Origin: Halorhodospira halochloris
GTDB taxonomy: Bacteria; Pseudomonadota; Gammaproteobacteria; Nitrococcales; Halorhodospiraceae
Assembly (NCBI RefSeq): GCF_002356555.2
Contig: NZ_AP017372.2
Span: forward strand, 2,770,561-2,834,560
Length of the DNA: 64,000 bases
Reading direction: 5' to 3'
Shown: positions 24,913-33,223 of the stretch, in pieces
Position numbering within the stretch: the first letter of the stretch is position 1
Layout: each line of letters begins with the position of its first letter
The notes under the pieces: model-generated
What the model saw: the letters and a program-made list of their open reading frames with translations, nothing else
Told to the model about the DNA's origin: nothing
The model's database searches: none
Position numbers and translations under genes: made by a program

Positions 24913-25611
24913 ATGAAAAGATCACTCCCCCTGTTGACCGCAAGCGGCATCTTCCTCGGCCTTTCTCAATCTGCCAGCGCTGGCGAGGAACTCGGAGCCG
25001 GCTTTACGCTTAGCTCAAACGTTGCAATTACCACAAACTACGTTTTCCGTGGTGCCACTGAGAGCGATGAGGAGCCCTCAGTCCAAGGTGGTTTCGATTT
25101 CACACACGAGTCGGGGGCCTACCTTGGCACATGGGCTGCGAGTGTCGCCGGATATGGTGGCGGCGAGGTGGAGCTGGATTATTTCGCCGGTTACGGCTTT
25201 GACGTCACTGACACCATATGGGCCGATGTTGGCATCTACTACTACGGCTATCCAGACGCTGACGGTGACCCCGACACAATCGAACTCTATGCCGGTTTAG
25301 GGACTGCATTTGGAGATATTGAGGGTGACTTCTACATCCACTTCTCGGACGACTACTTCGATCTTAATGAGTCAGTCTATCTAGAGACCAACTGGACTAT
25401 GCCGATCGCCCACGGATTTTACGGCATGGCCCACCTCGGTTATCTAAACCTGCTTGACGCTGATGATGAAGTGGAAGACGATGCCTATGACATACTAATT
25501 GGGGCCGGATACGAGTATGGCTCTCTCGATCTTAGTTTATCATTTACCTACACGGATGATGGTGATGATGATGAAGATTTTGTTTTCTTTACCATCGCTC
25601 GAGACTTCTAA
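24913..25611 (+). CDS. TIGR02001-type outer-membrane beta-barrel protein
   Basis: A signal peptide (LPLLTASGIFLGLSQSASA) precedes a strand-rich, very acidic barrel. The opening SSNVAITTNYVFRGATESDEEPSVQGGFDF is the signature of the proteobacterial TIGR02001 family, and the chain ends FVFFTIARDF with a C-terminal Phe. Function in the family is unknown. The NtrC site and sigma-54 promoter upstream predict expression under nitrogen limitation, suggesting uptake of a nitrogen source across the outer membrane (inference). A Shine-Dalgarno-like AAAGG lies upstream. Confidence 0.88.
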   Translation: MKRSLPLLTASGIFLGLSQSASAGEELGAGFTLSSNVAITTNYVFRGATESDEEPSVQGGFDFTHESGAYLGTWAASVAGYGGGEVELDYFAGYGFDVTDTIWADVGIYYYGYPDADGDPDTIELYAGLGTAFGDIEGDFYIHFSDDYFDLNESVYLETNWTMPIAHGFYGMAHLGYLNLLDADDEVEDDAYDILIGAGYEYGSLDLSLSFTYTDDGDDDEDFVFFTIARDF

Positions 25612-25649
25612 GGCCTAGGTTAAAGCTTCAAACTGCATCTCTTAAGGTT

Positions 25650-25688
25650 CGGCTCCCGCCACCAGCATTTGAATCAAACCGGGAGCCG
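25650..25688. repeat. Inverted repeat in the gap after the TIGR02001-type gene
   Basis: CGGCTCCCG (25650-25658) is perfectly mirrored at 25680-25688, with a 21-base loop and no following T run. The 409-base gap up to gor contains this, a second hairpin at 25840, and a stretch at about 25917-25980 that vaguely resembles the ends of the palindromic repeat; I see no gene in it. Confidence 0.5.
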
Positions 25689-25839
25689 AGCCAATCTCCA
25701 TCCAGCAGCTATAGAGTCCTTCTCGCCAACGATTTATTGAATGGCCTGGCATGATCAATCACTCCCCTCTACACCAGATCAACCTCTAGCGCTAAAGATA
25801 GAATTCTTTTAAAATCCTCCAATTAGTGCCCACGCGGAG

Positions 25840-25870
25840 GAGCAGTCAAACCTGACTGCTCGGCTTTATT
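25840..25870 (+). terminator. Terminator-like hairpin
   Basis: GAGCAGTCA-AACC-TGACTGCTC is a perfect 9-bp stem with a 4-base loop, followed by GGCTTTATT. The T run is broken, so it is a modest terminator for the rightward barrel transcript or a stand-alone structure. Confidence 0.45.
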
Positions 25871-26020
25871 CACGCTCTCTGCCCGGCTAAGGCAAGTGAT
25901 TTACTAAAGGGAGCTGTTGGGGAACCCTAAATCTCCCCGGGGCAGCTAATGGCACCGGGTAAGTTCTTAGAGACGCCCTATTGAGCTGGATTCAAACCAA
26001 AGCCTAGTTGATTGGACGAA

Positions 26021-27379
26021 ATGACTGAGAAATACGATCTTATTGTTGTTGGCGCCGGCAGCGGTGGTATCGCCACGGCCCGACGAGCGGCCTCTTACGG
26101 GGCCAAGGTGGCAGTGGTAGAGAAACAACACCTCGGCGGCACTTGCGTCAACGTCGGCTGTGTGCCCAAGAAGGTGATGTGGTATGCCAGCGCAACGGCT
26201 GCATCCATTGAACACGCCGATGATTTTGGCTTCACCATCGACAAGAGCGGTTTCGACTGGAGCACGCTGCGACAAAGACGAGACGCCTACGTCGAACGCC
26301 TCAATTCTATATATGCCACCAATCTAGAAAAGTCTGGTATCGAGCTTTTTACCGGCCACGCTCGGCTAAGCAGTCCTACCAGCGTCGATGTAGGTGATAG
26401 GCAGTTACATGCTCGCCACATTCTACTTGCCCCCGGTTCACGCCCACGCAAGCCAGCCATACCCGGCGCTGAGCTCGGCATCGACTCAGATGAATTCTTC
26501 CAACTAAGCCACCAACCAAAGCGGGCCGCGGTAGTTGGAGCCGGATATATTGCAGTAGAACTCGCCGGTTTGCTCCAGCACTTAGGAACCGATACCACTT
26601 TAGTAGTCCGGCGTGACACCCCTCTCCGCGGATTCGATCCGCTGATGCGTGACAGCCTAATAGAGTCCATGGCCATCGATGGACCAATGCTTCGTAACAA
26701 CTTCACAACCGCCTCATGCGAGCAAAGGGGCGAGAGTCTGAGCTTGATTGGCGAAGATGGAAAACATCTGGACGGTTTCGATACCGTTATCTGGGCAATC
26801 GGGCGCGACTCAGCAACAGATGATCTCGGGCTTGAGAATGTAGGCATTACAGTAGATGAAGAAGGCTCTATCCCTGTTGACCCCTATCAACAAACCTGTG
26901 TTGAGAATATCTTCGCTCTTGGCGATGTTACCAATAACGGTTTTCCGTTAACTCCGGTCGCTATTGCTGCCGGCAGACGCCTCGCTGACCGGCTTTACGG
27001 CGGCTTTACCAACCGTCACCTCGAATATCGTGACATCCCAACCGTAGTCTTCAGCCATCCACCTCTGGGCACGGTAGGCCTTACCGAACCTGAAGCAGAA
27101 CAAGAGTTCGGAGCTGATCAGGTTCGTTGCTACCAAACCCGTTTTGTACCCATGAACTACGCCCTTACCGCACCAGAAAACAAACGACGCAGCGCGATGA
27201 AATTGGTGACAGTAGGACCAGAAGAACGGATTGTTGGTATCCACATATTCGGCGAGGGCGCCGATGAGATGCTGCAGGGCTTTGCGGTCGCACTGCGGAT
27301 GGGGGCGACCAAGAGCGATTTTGATAACACTGTGGCTATCCACCCAACCAGTGCAGAAGAGTTAGTAACACTGACCTAA
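26021..27379 (+). CDS. gor: Glutathione-disulfide reductase
   Basis: FAD/NADPH flavoenzyme regenerating glutathione. The FAD motif is [16 protein letters not shown]; the redox disulfide is in [13 protein letters not shown] (about residues 38-50); the NADPH-binding [11 protein letters not shown] and the FAD-binding FALGDVT follow; and the C-terminal catalytic AIHPTSAEE is intact. VMWYA after the disulfide favours glutathione reductase over other family members. The ATG was preferred over a TTG 9 bases earlier because it gives the family-typical N-terminus. Confidence 0.93.
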   Translation: MTEKYDLIVVGAGSGGIATARRAASYGAKVAVVEKQHLGGTCVNVGCVPKKVMWYASATAASIEHADDFGFTIDKSGFDWSTLRQRRDAYVERLNSIYATNLEKSGIELFTGHARLSSPTSVDVGDRQLHARHILLAPGSRPRKPAIPGAELGIDSDEFFQLSHQPKRAAVVGAGYIAVELAGLLQHLGTDTTLVVRRDTPLRGFDPLMRDSLIESMAIDGPMLRNNFTTASCEQRGESLSLIGEDGKHLDGFDTVIWAIGRDSATDDLGLENVGITVDEEGSIPVDPYQQTCVENIFALGDVTNNGFPLTPVAIAAGRRLADRLYGGFTNRHLEYRDIPTVVFSHPPLGTVGLTEPEAEQEFGADQVRCYQTRFVPMNYALTAPENKRRSAMKLVTVGPEERIVGIHIFGEGADEMLQGFAVALRMGATKSDFDNTVAIHPTSAEELVTLT

Positions 27380-27406
27380 GGGGGCAATCGCCAAGATAGC
27401 CCTTAG
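27376..27406 (+). terminator. Hairpin overlapping the gor stop codon
   Basis: CTAAGGG (27376-27382, including the stop codon) pairs with CCCTTAG (27400-27406), a perfect 7-bp stem. There is no T run; it may act as a 3' stabiliser or a weak terminator. Confidence 0.35.
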
Positions 27407-27459
27407 GAAACTCTCTACCGTTCCTCCGTGGGTTTAGTTGCCGCTTAGCGGCCTTAGTA

Positions 27460-27580
27460 TGGAGGGCGCCGTGATTCCATCCTTGGAGTCTCCCCTTGGA
27501 GCCTTCATGGCAACCGCCCTAGCGCCAAGTCTTCCGCCCAGAGGCAGCTGGGCCCATGGCGGGTTTTTAGAGGGGCCACC
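27460..27580 (+). repeat. Partial, decayed copy of the palindromic repeat
   Basis: The segment runs parallel to 23871-23978: TGGAGG, CGCCGTGA, TCCATCC, TGGAG, CTTCATGG, GCGCCAAG, then GGCGGGTTTTTAGAGG and CCACC, with insertions and substitutions. Its left arm is no longer recognisable, so the palindrome is lost. It separates convergent gor and the NSS transporter gene. Confidence 0.75.
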
Positions 27581-27590
27581 ATGCCGTGAA

Positions 27591-28955
27591 TCAAGGATTC
27601 AGCAAGGTGTTAGCAAAGACCACCACTATTGCAACTGGAACCACGTAGCGGACTAGCAGCAGCCACAGCCTATACCAACGCTGATCGCTAAAGGCGAGCT
27701 CTTTTTCGCTGAACGCCCGCGGCATCACCCAGCCGGCAAACAGTGCGATCAACAAACCGCCTAGGGGGAGCATGATGCTGGTCGATAAATATTCGGTGAG
27801 CTGCATGAAGTTAAGGCCGAACAGCTCGTAGCCAGCCCACACATTGAACGAGAGCAATGCGCCAATGCCGACAAACCAGGCCGCACCTGCCACCGTAGCC
27901 GTAGCCGCAGGGCGTCGCCAGCCGCGAGATTCAACCAAGTAGGCGGTAGCCGGTTCCATGATAGAGATGGCTGACGTCAAGGCAGCAAATGAGAGTAGCA
28001 GGAAGAATGCCGTCCCGAATAGCAGCCCGCCGGGCATCTGACCGAAACCGTATGACAGGGTAACGAAGACCAGTCCTGGGCCTTGCTGCATATCGAGCCC
28101 GGCAACCAAGATAATTGGGAATATGGCCAATCCGGCGATCATGGCAATCAAGGTATCGGCGCCGGCTATCATGGCGCTGTTTCCGGGGATCGAATATTTA
28201 CTGGACAGATAAGATCCGTAGGCCATGATCGCGCCCAGACCCAAGCTGAGGGTGAAAAAGGCCTGACCCATGGCAACTAGGATGGCCTCACCACTCAAGG
28301 CTCCGAAATCCGGAGTAAACATAAACTCTAGGGCGCCAGCGAAGTCACCAGCCCCCATACCGTAGCCGACCATCACCAGCAGCAGGAAAAACAGCACTGG
28401 CATCAATACCCTAACCGCCTTTTCCAGGCCGTGTTCAACCCCTCTAACTACGATAAACGCGGTTAAGGCCATGAATAGGGTGTGCCAGCCCAGCAGCTGC
28501 CATGGCGAAGCCTGCAGATCATCGAAAAAGCCTTCAACAACCGCTGTCTCCGCGCCGGAAAAGTTCCCTGCCGCGGTAAACGGCACATAGGCAAGTGACC
28601 ACCCACCTACCACAGAGTAGAATGAGAGCACCAAGAAGCCCGCGACCACCCCGAGCCAGCCGAGGATCTGCCAGGCCTGACTGGCACCATAGCGCGCCGG
28701 TAAAGTACGCATGGTGTTGATAGGGCTCTGCCTGCCCGAGCGCCCCAAGAGGATCTCGGCAATCATCACCGGCAGACCGATCAGAACAATGCAGCCGAGA
28801 TAGACGAGGATAAAGGCCGCCCCACCGTACTCGCCAACCACGTATGGGAAGCGCCAAATATTGCCAAGGCCGACTGCTGAACCAGTTGCCGCAAGGATAA
28901 ATGCCCAGCGCGACCCCCACTCACCATGGATCGATGATTGACTCGACAAGCTCAT
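27591..28955 (-). CDS. Sodium-dependent transporter of the NSS (neurotransmitter:sodium symporter) family
   Basis: LeuT-fold inner-membrane symporter with about 11-12 helices. The family opening WGSRWAFILAATGSAVGLGNIWRFPYVVGEYGG is present within the first 45 residues (helix 1 with the unwound substrate/Na+ site), followed by GRSGRQSPI and the ALTSAISIMEP block. The substrate is probably an amino acid or compatible-solute-like amine, but cannot be read directly. The ATG was chosen two codons after a possible GTG. Confidence 0.92.
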   Translation of the reverse strand: MSLSSQSSIHGEWGSRWAFILAATGSAVGLGNIWRFPYVVGEYGGAAFILVYLGCIVLIGLPVMIAEILLGRSGRQSPINTMRTLPARYGASQAWQILGWLGVVAGFLVLSFYSVVGGWSLAYVPFTAAGNFSGAETAVVEGFFDDLQASPWQLLGWHTLFMALTAFIVVRGVEHGLEKAVRVLMPVLFFLLLVMVGYGMGAGDFAGALEFMFTPDFGALSGEAILVAMGQAFFTLSLGLGAIMAYGSYLSSKYSIPGNSAMIAGADTLIAMIAGLAIFPIILVAGLDMQQGPGLVFVTLSYGFGQMPGGLLFGTAFFLLLSFAALTSAISIMEPATAYLVESRGWRRPAATATVAGAAWFVGIGALLSFNVWAGYELFGLNFMQLTEYLSTSIMLPLGGLLIALFAGWVMPRAFSEKELAFSDQRWYRLWLLLVRYVVPVAIVVVFANTLLNP

Positions 28956-29032
28956 CGGCACTCGCCCTCATTATTTGCTCGACTGCAAAAGGCTAATACA
29001 GTGGCGCTCTCACGAGAACCCCTTGCGGCAAC

Positions 29033-29863
29033 TCACGCAGCCATATTTACCGCGCCGGGCAGCCCTAACTCCATAGCAATCGGTAAATGGTCCGACAAGG
29101 GGAAGTCGAGCACCCGTGCACGCTCTACCGTCAATGTCTCACTCACTAGTATATGGTCGATATTGCGCTTAGGTCGCCAGCTAGGAAATGTCTGCAAGCC
29201 ATGTATCGGCTCACTCAACCTGGTTCGACGACCCAAGCGGACAAGCTCGCGACTTTTCGACTGGCAATTAAAGTCACCCATGACAATTACATGACGATGG
29301 CAATTGACTAAATCAGCGATATAGTCCAGCTGTCGCATACGTGCCCGCCTGCCCAAGGCCATATGCAGCTGAAAGACGTTAAGCGCTTCACTACCTGACC
29401 CAAATCGAATCTGCAATGCACCTCGCCCAGGTATGACTCCTGGCAGCCGGTGTTCGCGAATTTCCGCCGGTCTATACCGACACAACAGGCCATTGCTCTG
29501 CTGAGCAATTTGACCCATGTTGCGATTGGTCTGGATGTACCAGTAAGGGAAGTCGGCCTTATAGGCAAGGTATTCAACCTGGTTCATGAAACCAGTACGG
29601 AAGCTACCACCGTCAACCTCCTGTAGGCCGACAACATCATACGGAGCAATCCACTCGCCGATACGATCAAGATTAGTCTGGCGGCGCTGGTCAGGCAGTA
29701 CGTGCTTCCAGCCTCGGGTGACATAGTGATGGTAGCGTGATGTTTCGATGCCGCCCTGGATGTTGTAACTGAGCAGCCGAATGCTATCCGGTGATTGCGC
29801 CGAGTGGGTTGGCTTGAGGGTAGCGTAGGCACCCTCAGGTAACCGATGGGAGAGGTTTGTCAT
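29033..29863 (-). CDS. Endonuclease/exonuclease/phosphatase (EEP) family protein
   Basis: The EEP fold is recognisable by LLSYNIQGGIETSRYHHYVTRGWKH, YDVVGLQEVDGGSFR (metal-binding Glu), the HVIVMGDFNCQSKS block (Asp/Asn) and the C-terminal SDHLPIAMEL (catalytic Asp-His). The 276 residues are normal. No signal peptide is evident. In pseudomonad-type genomes a similar EEP gene lies near cytochrome c4, engB and polA, as here. Substrate unknown. Confidence 0.88.
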   Translation of the reverse strand: MTNLSHRLPEGAYATLKPTHSAQSPDSIRLLSYNIQGGIETSRYHHYVTRGWKHVLPDQRRQTNLDRIGEWIAPYDVVGLQEVDGGSFRTGFMNQVEYLAYKADFPYWYIQTNRNMGQIAQQSNGLLCRYRPAEIREHRLPGVIPGRGALQIRFGSGSEALNVFQLHMALGRRARMRQLDYIADLVNCHRHVIVMGDFNCQSKSRELVRLGRRTRLSEPIHGLQTFPSWRPKRNIDHILVSETLTVERARVLDFPLSDHLPIAMELGLPGAVNMAA

Positions 29864-29938
29864 CTACCAGCCGCTGCCGCTTGAGTGGGGGCCATTGTTG
29901 GTCCCCACCACCCGCGTACGTATTTGCCCATTTGCCCA

Positions 29939-29963
29939 GCGGGCATCACCGGCTGATGCCCGC
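29939..29963. repeat. Strong hairpin between cytochrome c4 and EEP genes
   Basis: GCGGGCATCA-CCGGC-TGATGCCCGC, a perfect 10-bp stem, lies 20 bases after the cytochrome stop on the minus strand. There is no T run in the leftward direction, so it is likely a 3'-end structure rather than a classic terminator. Confidence 0.5.
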
Positions 29964-29983
29964 AAGCAAATAGATCTTTTAAC

Positions 29984-30625
29984 TTAGTCGTCCCGATCGG
30001 GACCGAGGCTGCTCATAAAGGCAGCCACTGCCTCTATGTCTTCTTCAGACATGCGGCTCGCAATGTCGCGCATCTCGCTGTTGCGATCGCTGTCTCGGTC
30101 ACCGCTCTTGTATCCCTTCATGGCGTCAATCATGTACTGCTGTTCCTGCCCGGCTACTCGCGGGTAAAGTGCTCCCTCTACCCCCTTGCCTTGCGGACCG
30201 TGACAGCCGGTGCATGATGCCACATTACTTTCCCGGATGCCGCCGAAGTAGATCCTTTCGCCCCGCTCGGCTAGTTCCTCATCCACATCCTGCGCCGGCG
30301 GCGGATCCTGCTTGACAAAGAAGGCAGCGAGATTCTCTATATCTTCATCCGACAACCCTACGGACTCGGGCGTCATCAGTCCCTGCGGATCGTAGCGTTC
30401 TTCGTCCCTGAACATCTCCAAATGGTAGCGGACATAATCGGCATGCTGCCCAGCTATGCTAGGCCACTCCGCCACATCACTGACTCCGGTTGCACCGTGG
30501 CATGCCACGCAGGAGTCTTCGTTAAGCTGCTCAGCAGCCTCAAGGTCAACTTCACTGGCTCCTGCTGCACCTGCTGCCAGGGCAAAGGCAGTAACCGCTG
30601 TAACTATCTGGATTCGATGGTACAT
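29984..30625 (-). CDS. Diheme cytochrome c4
   Basis: Periplasmic two-domain electron carrier. A Sec signal peptide (HRIQIVTAVTAFALAAGAAGASE) precedes two heme sites, CVACH (Cys39/Cys42/His43) and CTGCH (Cys138/Cys141/His142), each followed downstream by a Met axial-ligand candidate. The 213 residues match the family. The ATG was chosen to open the signal peptide; the extra 22 upstream codons are basic and unlikely. It is divergent from engB, its usual neighbour. Confidence 0.93.
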   Translation of the reverse strand: MYHRIQIVTAVTAFALAAGAAGASEVDLEAAEQLNEDSCVACHGATGVSDVAEWPSIAGQHADYVRYHLEMFRDEERYDPQGLMTPESVGLSDEDIENLAAFFVKQDPPPAQDVDEELAERGERIYFGGIRESNVASCTGCHGPQGKGVEGALYPRVAGQEQQYMIDAMKGYKSGDRDSDRNSEMRDIASRMSEEDIEAVAAFMSSLGPDRDD

Positions 30626-30769
30626 AGTCTTCGTTCTGCTCCGCTGAAGGAGTGGGCTCACTCTCGTGCGTCCGCGGACGCGAAACGGCAAATACTTATA
30701 TCAACACTTACCGCAAGCGTCAATTTTATTGGCAAAATAGTGGCCAAATTCACTAATCAACAAGCTTAT

Positions 30770-31393
30770 ATGGACAATCAGATCATCAGCAAACTTTATC
30801 GTGGCGCTCGTTTTCGCCTTAGCGCTCCTACTCCCGACGACCTCTGTCCTGATACGGGAGCTGAGGTCGCTTTTGCCGGTCGCTCCAATGTCGGTAAATC
30901 AAGCGTTATCAACACTCTAACCGGCCAACGCAAGCTCGCCAGAACCAGCGGCACCCCCGGCAGGACACAGGCGATTAACGTCTTCGATCTCGATGAACAG
31001 CGTCGTCTCGTCGATCTGCCGGGATATGGATACGCTAAAGTGCCCGCGTCAGTCAAGCGGCGCTGGGAACAAGCACTGCCAGCTTATTTCCAATACAGGC
31101 GCTCCCTATGCGGGGTAGTCATCATAATGGACATCCGCCATGCGCCTACCGATCTGGACATGCAGATGATTGACTGGTCCCGCAGTGCACATATCAGGGT
31201 TCACGGCCTGTTAACCAAGTCCGACAAACTAAAACATGGTGCTGCTAAGGCCCGCCAGGAGGAGACTATACGCGAGCTTTCCAGGAACAATCTAACCATA
31301 ACCAGCATACAGCGTTTTTCCGCCCCGAAGGGGGAAGGGGTTGATGAACTGGCCAAAACACTAGATGGCTGGCTCGAATTAGGGAACTTTTAG
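30770..31393 (+). CDS. engB: Ribosome-biogenesis GTPase (YihA/EngB)
   Basis: TrmE-Era-EngA-EngB-like GTPase required for large-subunit assembly. The P-loop AGRSNVGKSSVIN (about residues 33-45), the switch TSGTPGRTQAIN, G3 DLPGYGYAK and G4 LLTKSDKL are present. The start MDNQIISKLYRGARF gives 207 residues, as in the family; a longer frame upstream runs antisense through the cytochrome gene and is rejected. A good terminator follows. Confidence 0.95.
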   Translation: MDNQIISKLYRGARFRLSAPTPDDLCPDTGAEVAFAGRSNVGKSSVINTLTGQRKLARTSGTPGRTQAINVFDLDEQRRLVDLPGYGYAKVPASVKRRWEQALPAYFQYRRSLCGVVIIMDIRHAPTDLDMQMIDWSRSAHIRVHGLLTKSDKLKHGAAKARQEETIRELSRNNLTITSIQRFSAPKGEGVDELAKTLDGWLELGNF

Positions 31394-31480
31394 CGCGTCT
31401 TATGGTCGCACCATATGAGAGGCGTAGTTACCCGGCGCTTTCAACCCGTTCATACCCCCCCCATGATCGGGTTGTCGCTT

Positions 31481-31523
31481 GGCCCCGGCTTGTCCCCCCA
31501 GCAGGTCCGGGGCCCTTTCTTTT
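31481..31523 (+). terminator. Intrinsic terminator of engB
   Basis: GGCCCCGG (31481-31488) pairs with CCGGGGCC (31507-31514), followed by CTTTCTTTT. The loop is 18 bases. It lies ~90 bases after the engB stop and a few bases before the convergent cydC end. Confidence 0.7.
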
Positions 31524-31525
31524 GC

Positions 31526-33223
31526 TCAGATATCGCCGAACGCCACCCGCCGCTGATGAGCCGGCGCCGCCGCAGGATCGTGGCTTACTATCACCACTGT
31601 GCGCTGGCTAAGCCAAGGCTCTATCCGCCGCCTGACCTCATCGGCCGTGGCGACATCCAGCCCCCTAAAAGGCTCATCGAGTAACACGACTTGGGCATCG
31701 GTTAACAGCACACGCGCCAGTGCCAATCGCCGCGCCTCACCTCCGGAAAAGCGAGAACCAGCCTCGCCGACCCACTCATCAAGGCCATCAGCTGTATTGG
31801 CCACCACCTCGTCAACCCCTGCCATATTCAATGCACGCCAGAGTTGCTGCTCATCGGCATAGGGTGCTGCGATGCGCAAATTGGCGGCTACCGTATCGGC
31901 AAACAGCTCAGAACTTTGCGCCAGGTAGGTTATGCAGCCAAACCGTTTCTCCTCAGGCCATTCGTCGACTGCTTCATCGCCCAGCCACACGCGACCCGCC
32001 TCAGGCTCGACAAAGCCGGCTACAAGATTCAACAAGGTTGACTTCCCACTCCCCGAGGGACCGAAAATGGCTACGCACTCCCCCGCTTCGATTCGCAAAT
32101 CAGCCCCTTCCAGGACGGGTTCAGCATAAGGGGAATGGCGAAATGTTACGCCCTCCAAAGCAATCGACAGGGGGCCATCAGGTTGCTGCAGCTTTGATTG
32201 TTTTGAATCTTGCAGCGTTCTATTAGCACCTGGCTCTACCTCTCCAGCGCTACCTGTTCCCTGGTTACGAGCATCATACTCAAGCAGTCGTCGCGCTGCG
32301 GCCCGGGTCCGTCCAAGCTGTTGCCAAGCGCCTGGCAATGCGCTCAGGGCCTCACCCGCGCCCAATGCTGCCAGGGCTGCTAGAGCCAGCAGTGGACCAC
32401 TGATCTCCCCCGCTTGGTACTGTTGCACCCCTACTAAGAGGGCAACAAACAGAGCACTATGACCCAACAAACCGGTAGCGGCATCGCCCAGGCCACTCAA
32501 GCGCAGCGCGCGCGCCCGTGCATCGCCCAGCCCTTCTGCTGCACCCATCAAATGGCGTTCATGGCGCTCAACGGCTCCACAGGCACGTAGTTCAGCAAGC
32601 CCTTGAACCGCATCAAGGCCAGCCCCTCTAAGAGCTGGCAGGTGGCGGTCAATCTGCTCACCATGTGGTGATCCGAGCCGCCAAGCGGCTAGTGGCAAAA
32701 TCACCCCACCGAACAGCAGCACTGCCCCTACTGCCCAGCCTACGAGCCCTGTCAACCAGACCAACACAACTACGGTTATCAGAGATGTCACTGCAGCCGC
32801 CAGGCTTGGGCCCATGATGCGTAGATAGAGGCTATCCAGCGCCTCGACATCCGCAGTCATGCGGTTGAGCATCTCGCTGCGCCGCATACGCCCAAGTTGC
32901 GGCAAAGGTAGCGGGGCCATGGCTCGAAACAGTTGGCCACGCAAACGAGCTAAGGCCCGCAGCACAGCATCGTGGTGAACTAGGCGTTCAAAGTAACGTG
33001 ACACAGTACGTGCAATAGCAAAAAAGCGTATTCCCGCACTAGGCCGATATACCTCAAGTGACAGCCCGGCCAGTCCAGCTAGCGCAGCTGCAGTAATAAG
33101 CCACCCTGACAAGCCCAGTAGCCCGATTGCAGATAGCAGGCTGATTATCAGCAGCAGCGTTCCGAGCGCCAAGCGACCTCTCTCGGCTCGCAGGTCACGA
33201 ATGAAAGGTAATAACTCACGCAC
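31526..33223 (-). CDS. cydC: Heterodimeric ABC exporter CydDC, CydC subunit
   Basis: Half-transporter that with CydD exports cysteine/glutathione (or supplies heme redox poise) for bd oxidase assembly. The N-terminal ABC membrane domain opens LLPFIRDLRAERGRL and SAIGLLGLSGWLITAAALAG, typical of CydC. The nucleotide-binding domain carries Walker A GPSGSGKSTLLNLVAGF (about residue 385), signature FSGGEARRLALARVLL and Walker B VVLLDEPFRGLD. The 565 residues are normal. It overlaps cydD by 8 bases and ends the operon. Confidence 0.94.
   Translation of the reverse strand: MRELLPFIRDLRAERGRLALGTLLLIISLLSAIGLLGLSGWLITAAALAGLAGLSLEVYRPSAGIRFFAIARTVSRYFERLVHHDAVLRALARLRGQLFRAMAPLPLPQLGRMRRSEMLNRMTADVEALDSLYLRIMGPSLAAAVTSLITVVVLVWLTGLVGWAVGAVLLFGGVILPLAAWRLGSPHGEQIDRHLPALRGAGLDAVQGLAELRACGAVERHERHLMGAAEGLGDARARALRLSGLGDAATGLLGHSALFVALLVGVQQYQAGEISGPLLALAALAALGAGEALSALPGAWQQLGRTRAAARRLLEYDARNQGTGSAGEVEPGANRTLQDSKQSKLQQPDGPLSIALEGVTFRHSPYAEPVLEGADLRIEAGECVAIFGPSGSGKSTLLNLVAGFVEPEAGRVWLGDEAVDEWPEEKRFGCITYLAQSSELFADTVAANLRIAAPYADEQQLWRALNMAGVDEVVANTADGLDEWVGEAGSRFSGGEARRLALARVLLTDAQVVLLDEPFRGLDVATADEVRRRIEPWLSQRTVVIVSHDPAAAPAHQRRVAFGDI

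Noticed and set aside
30422..30769. Extended N-terminus for engB
   Set aside because: 116 extra codons run antisense through cytochrome c4; the internal ATG gives the family-length protein.
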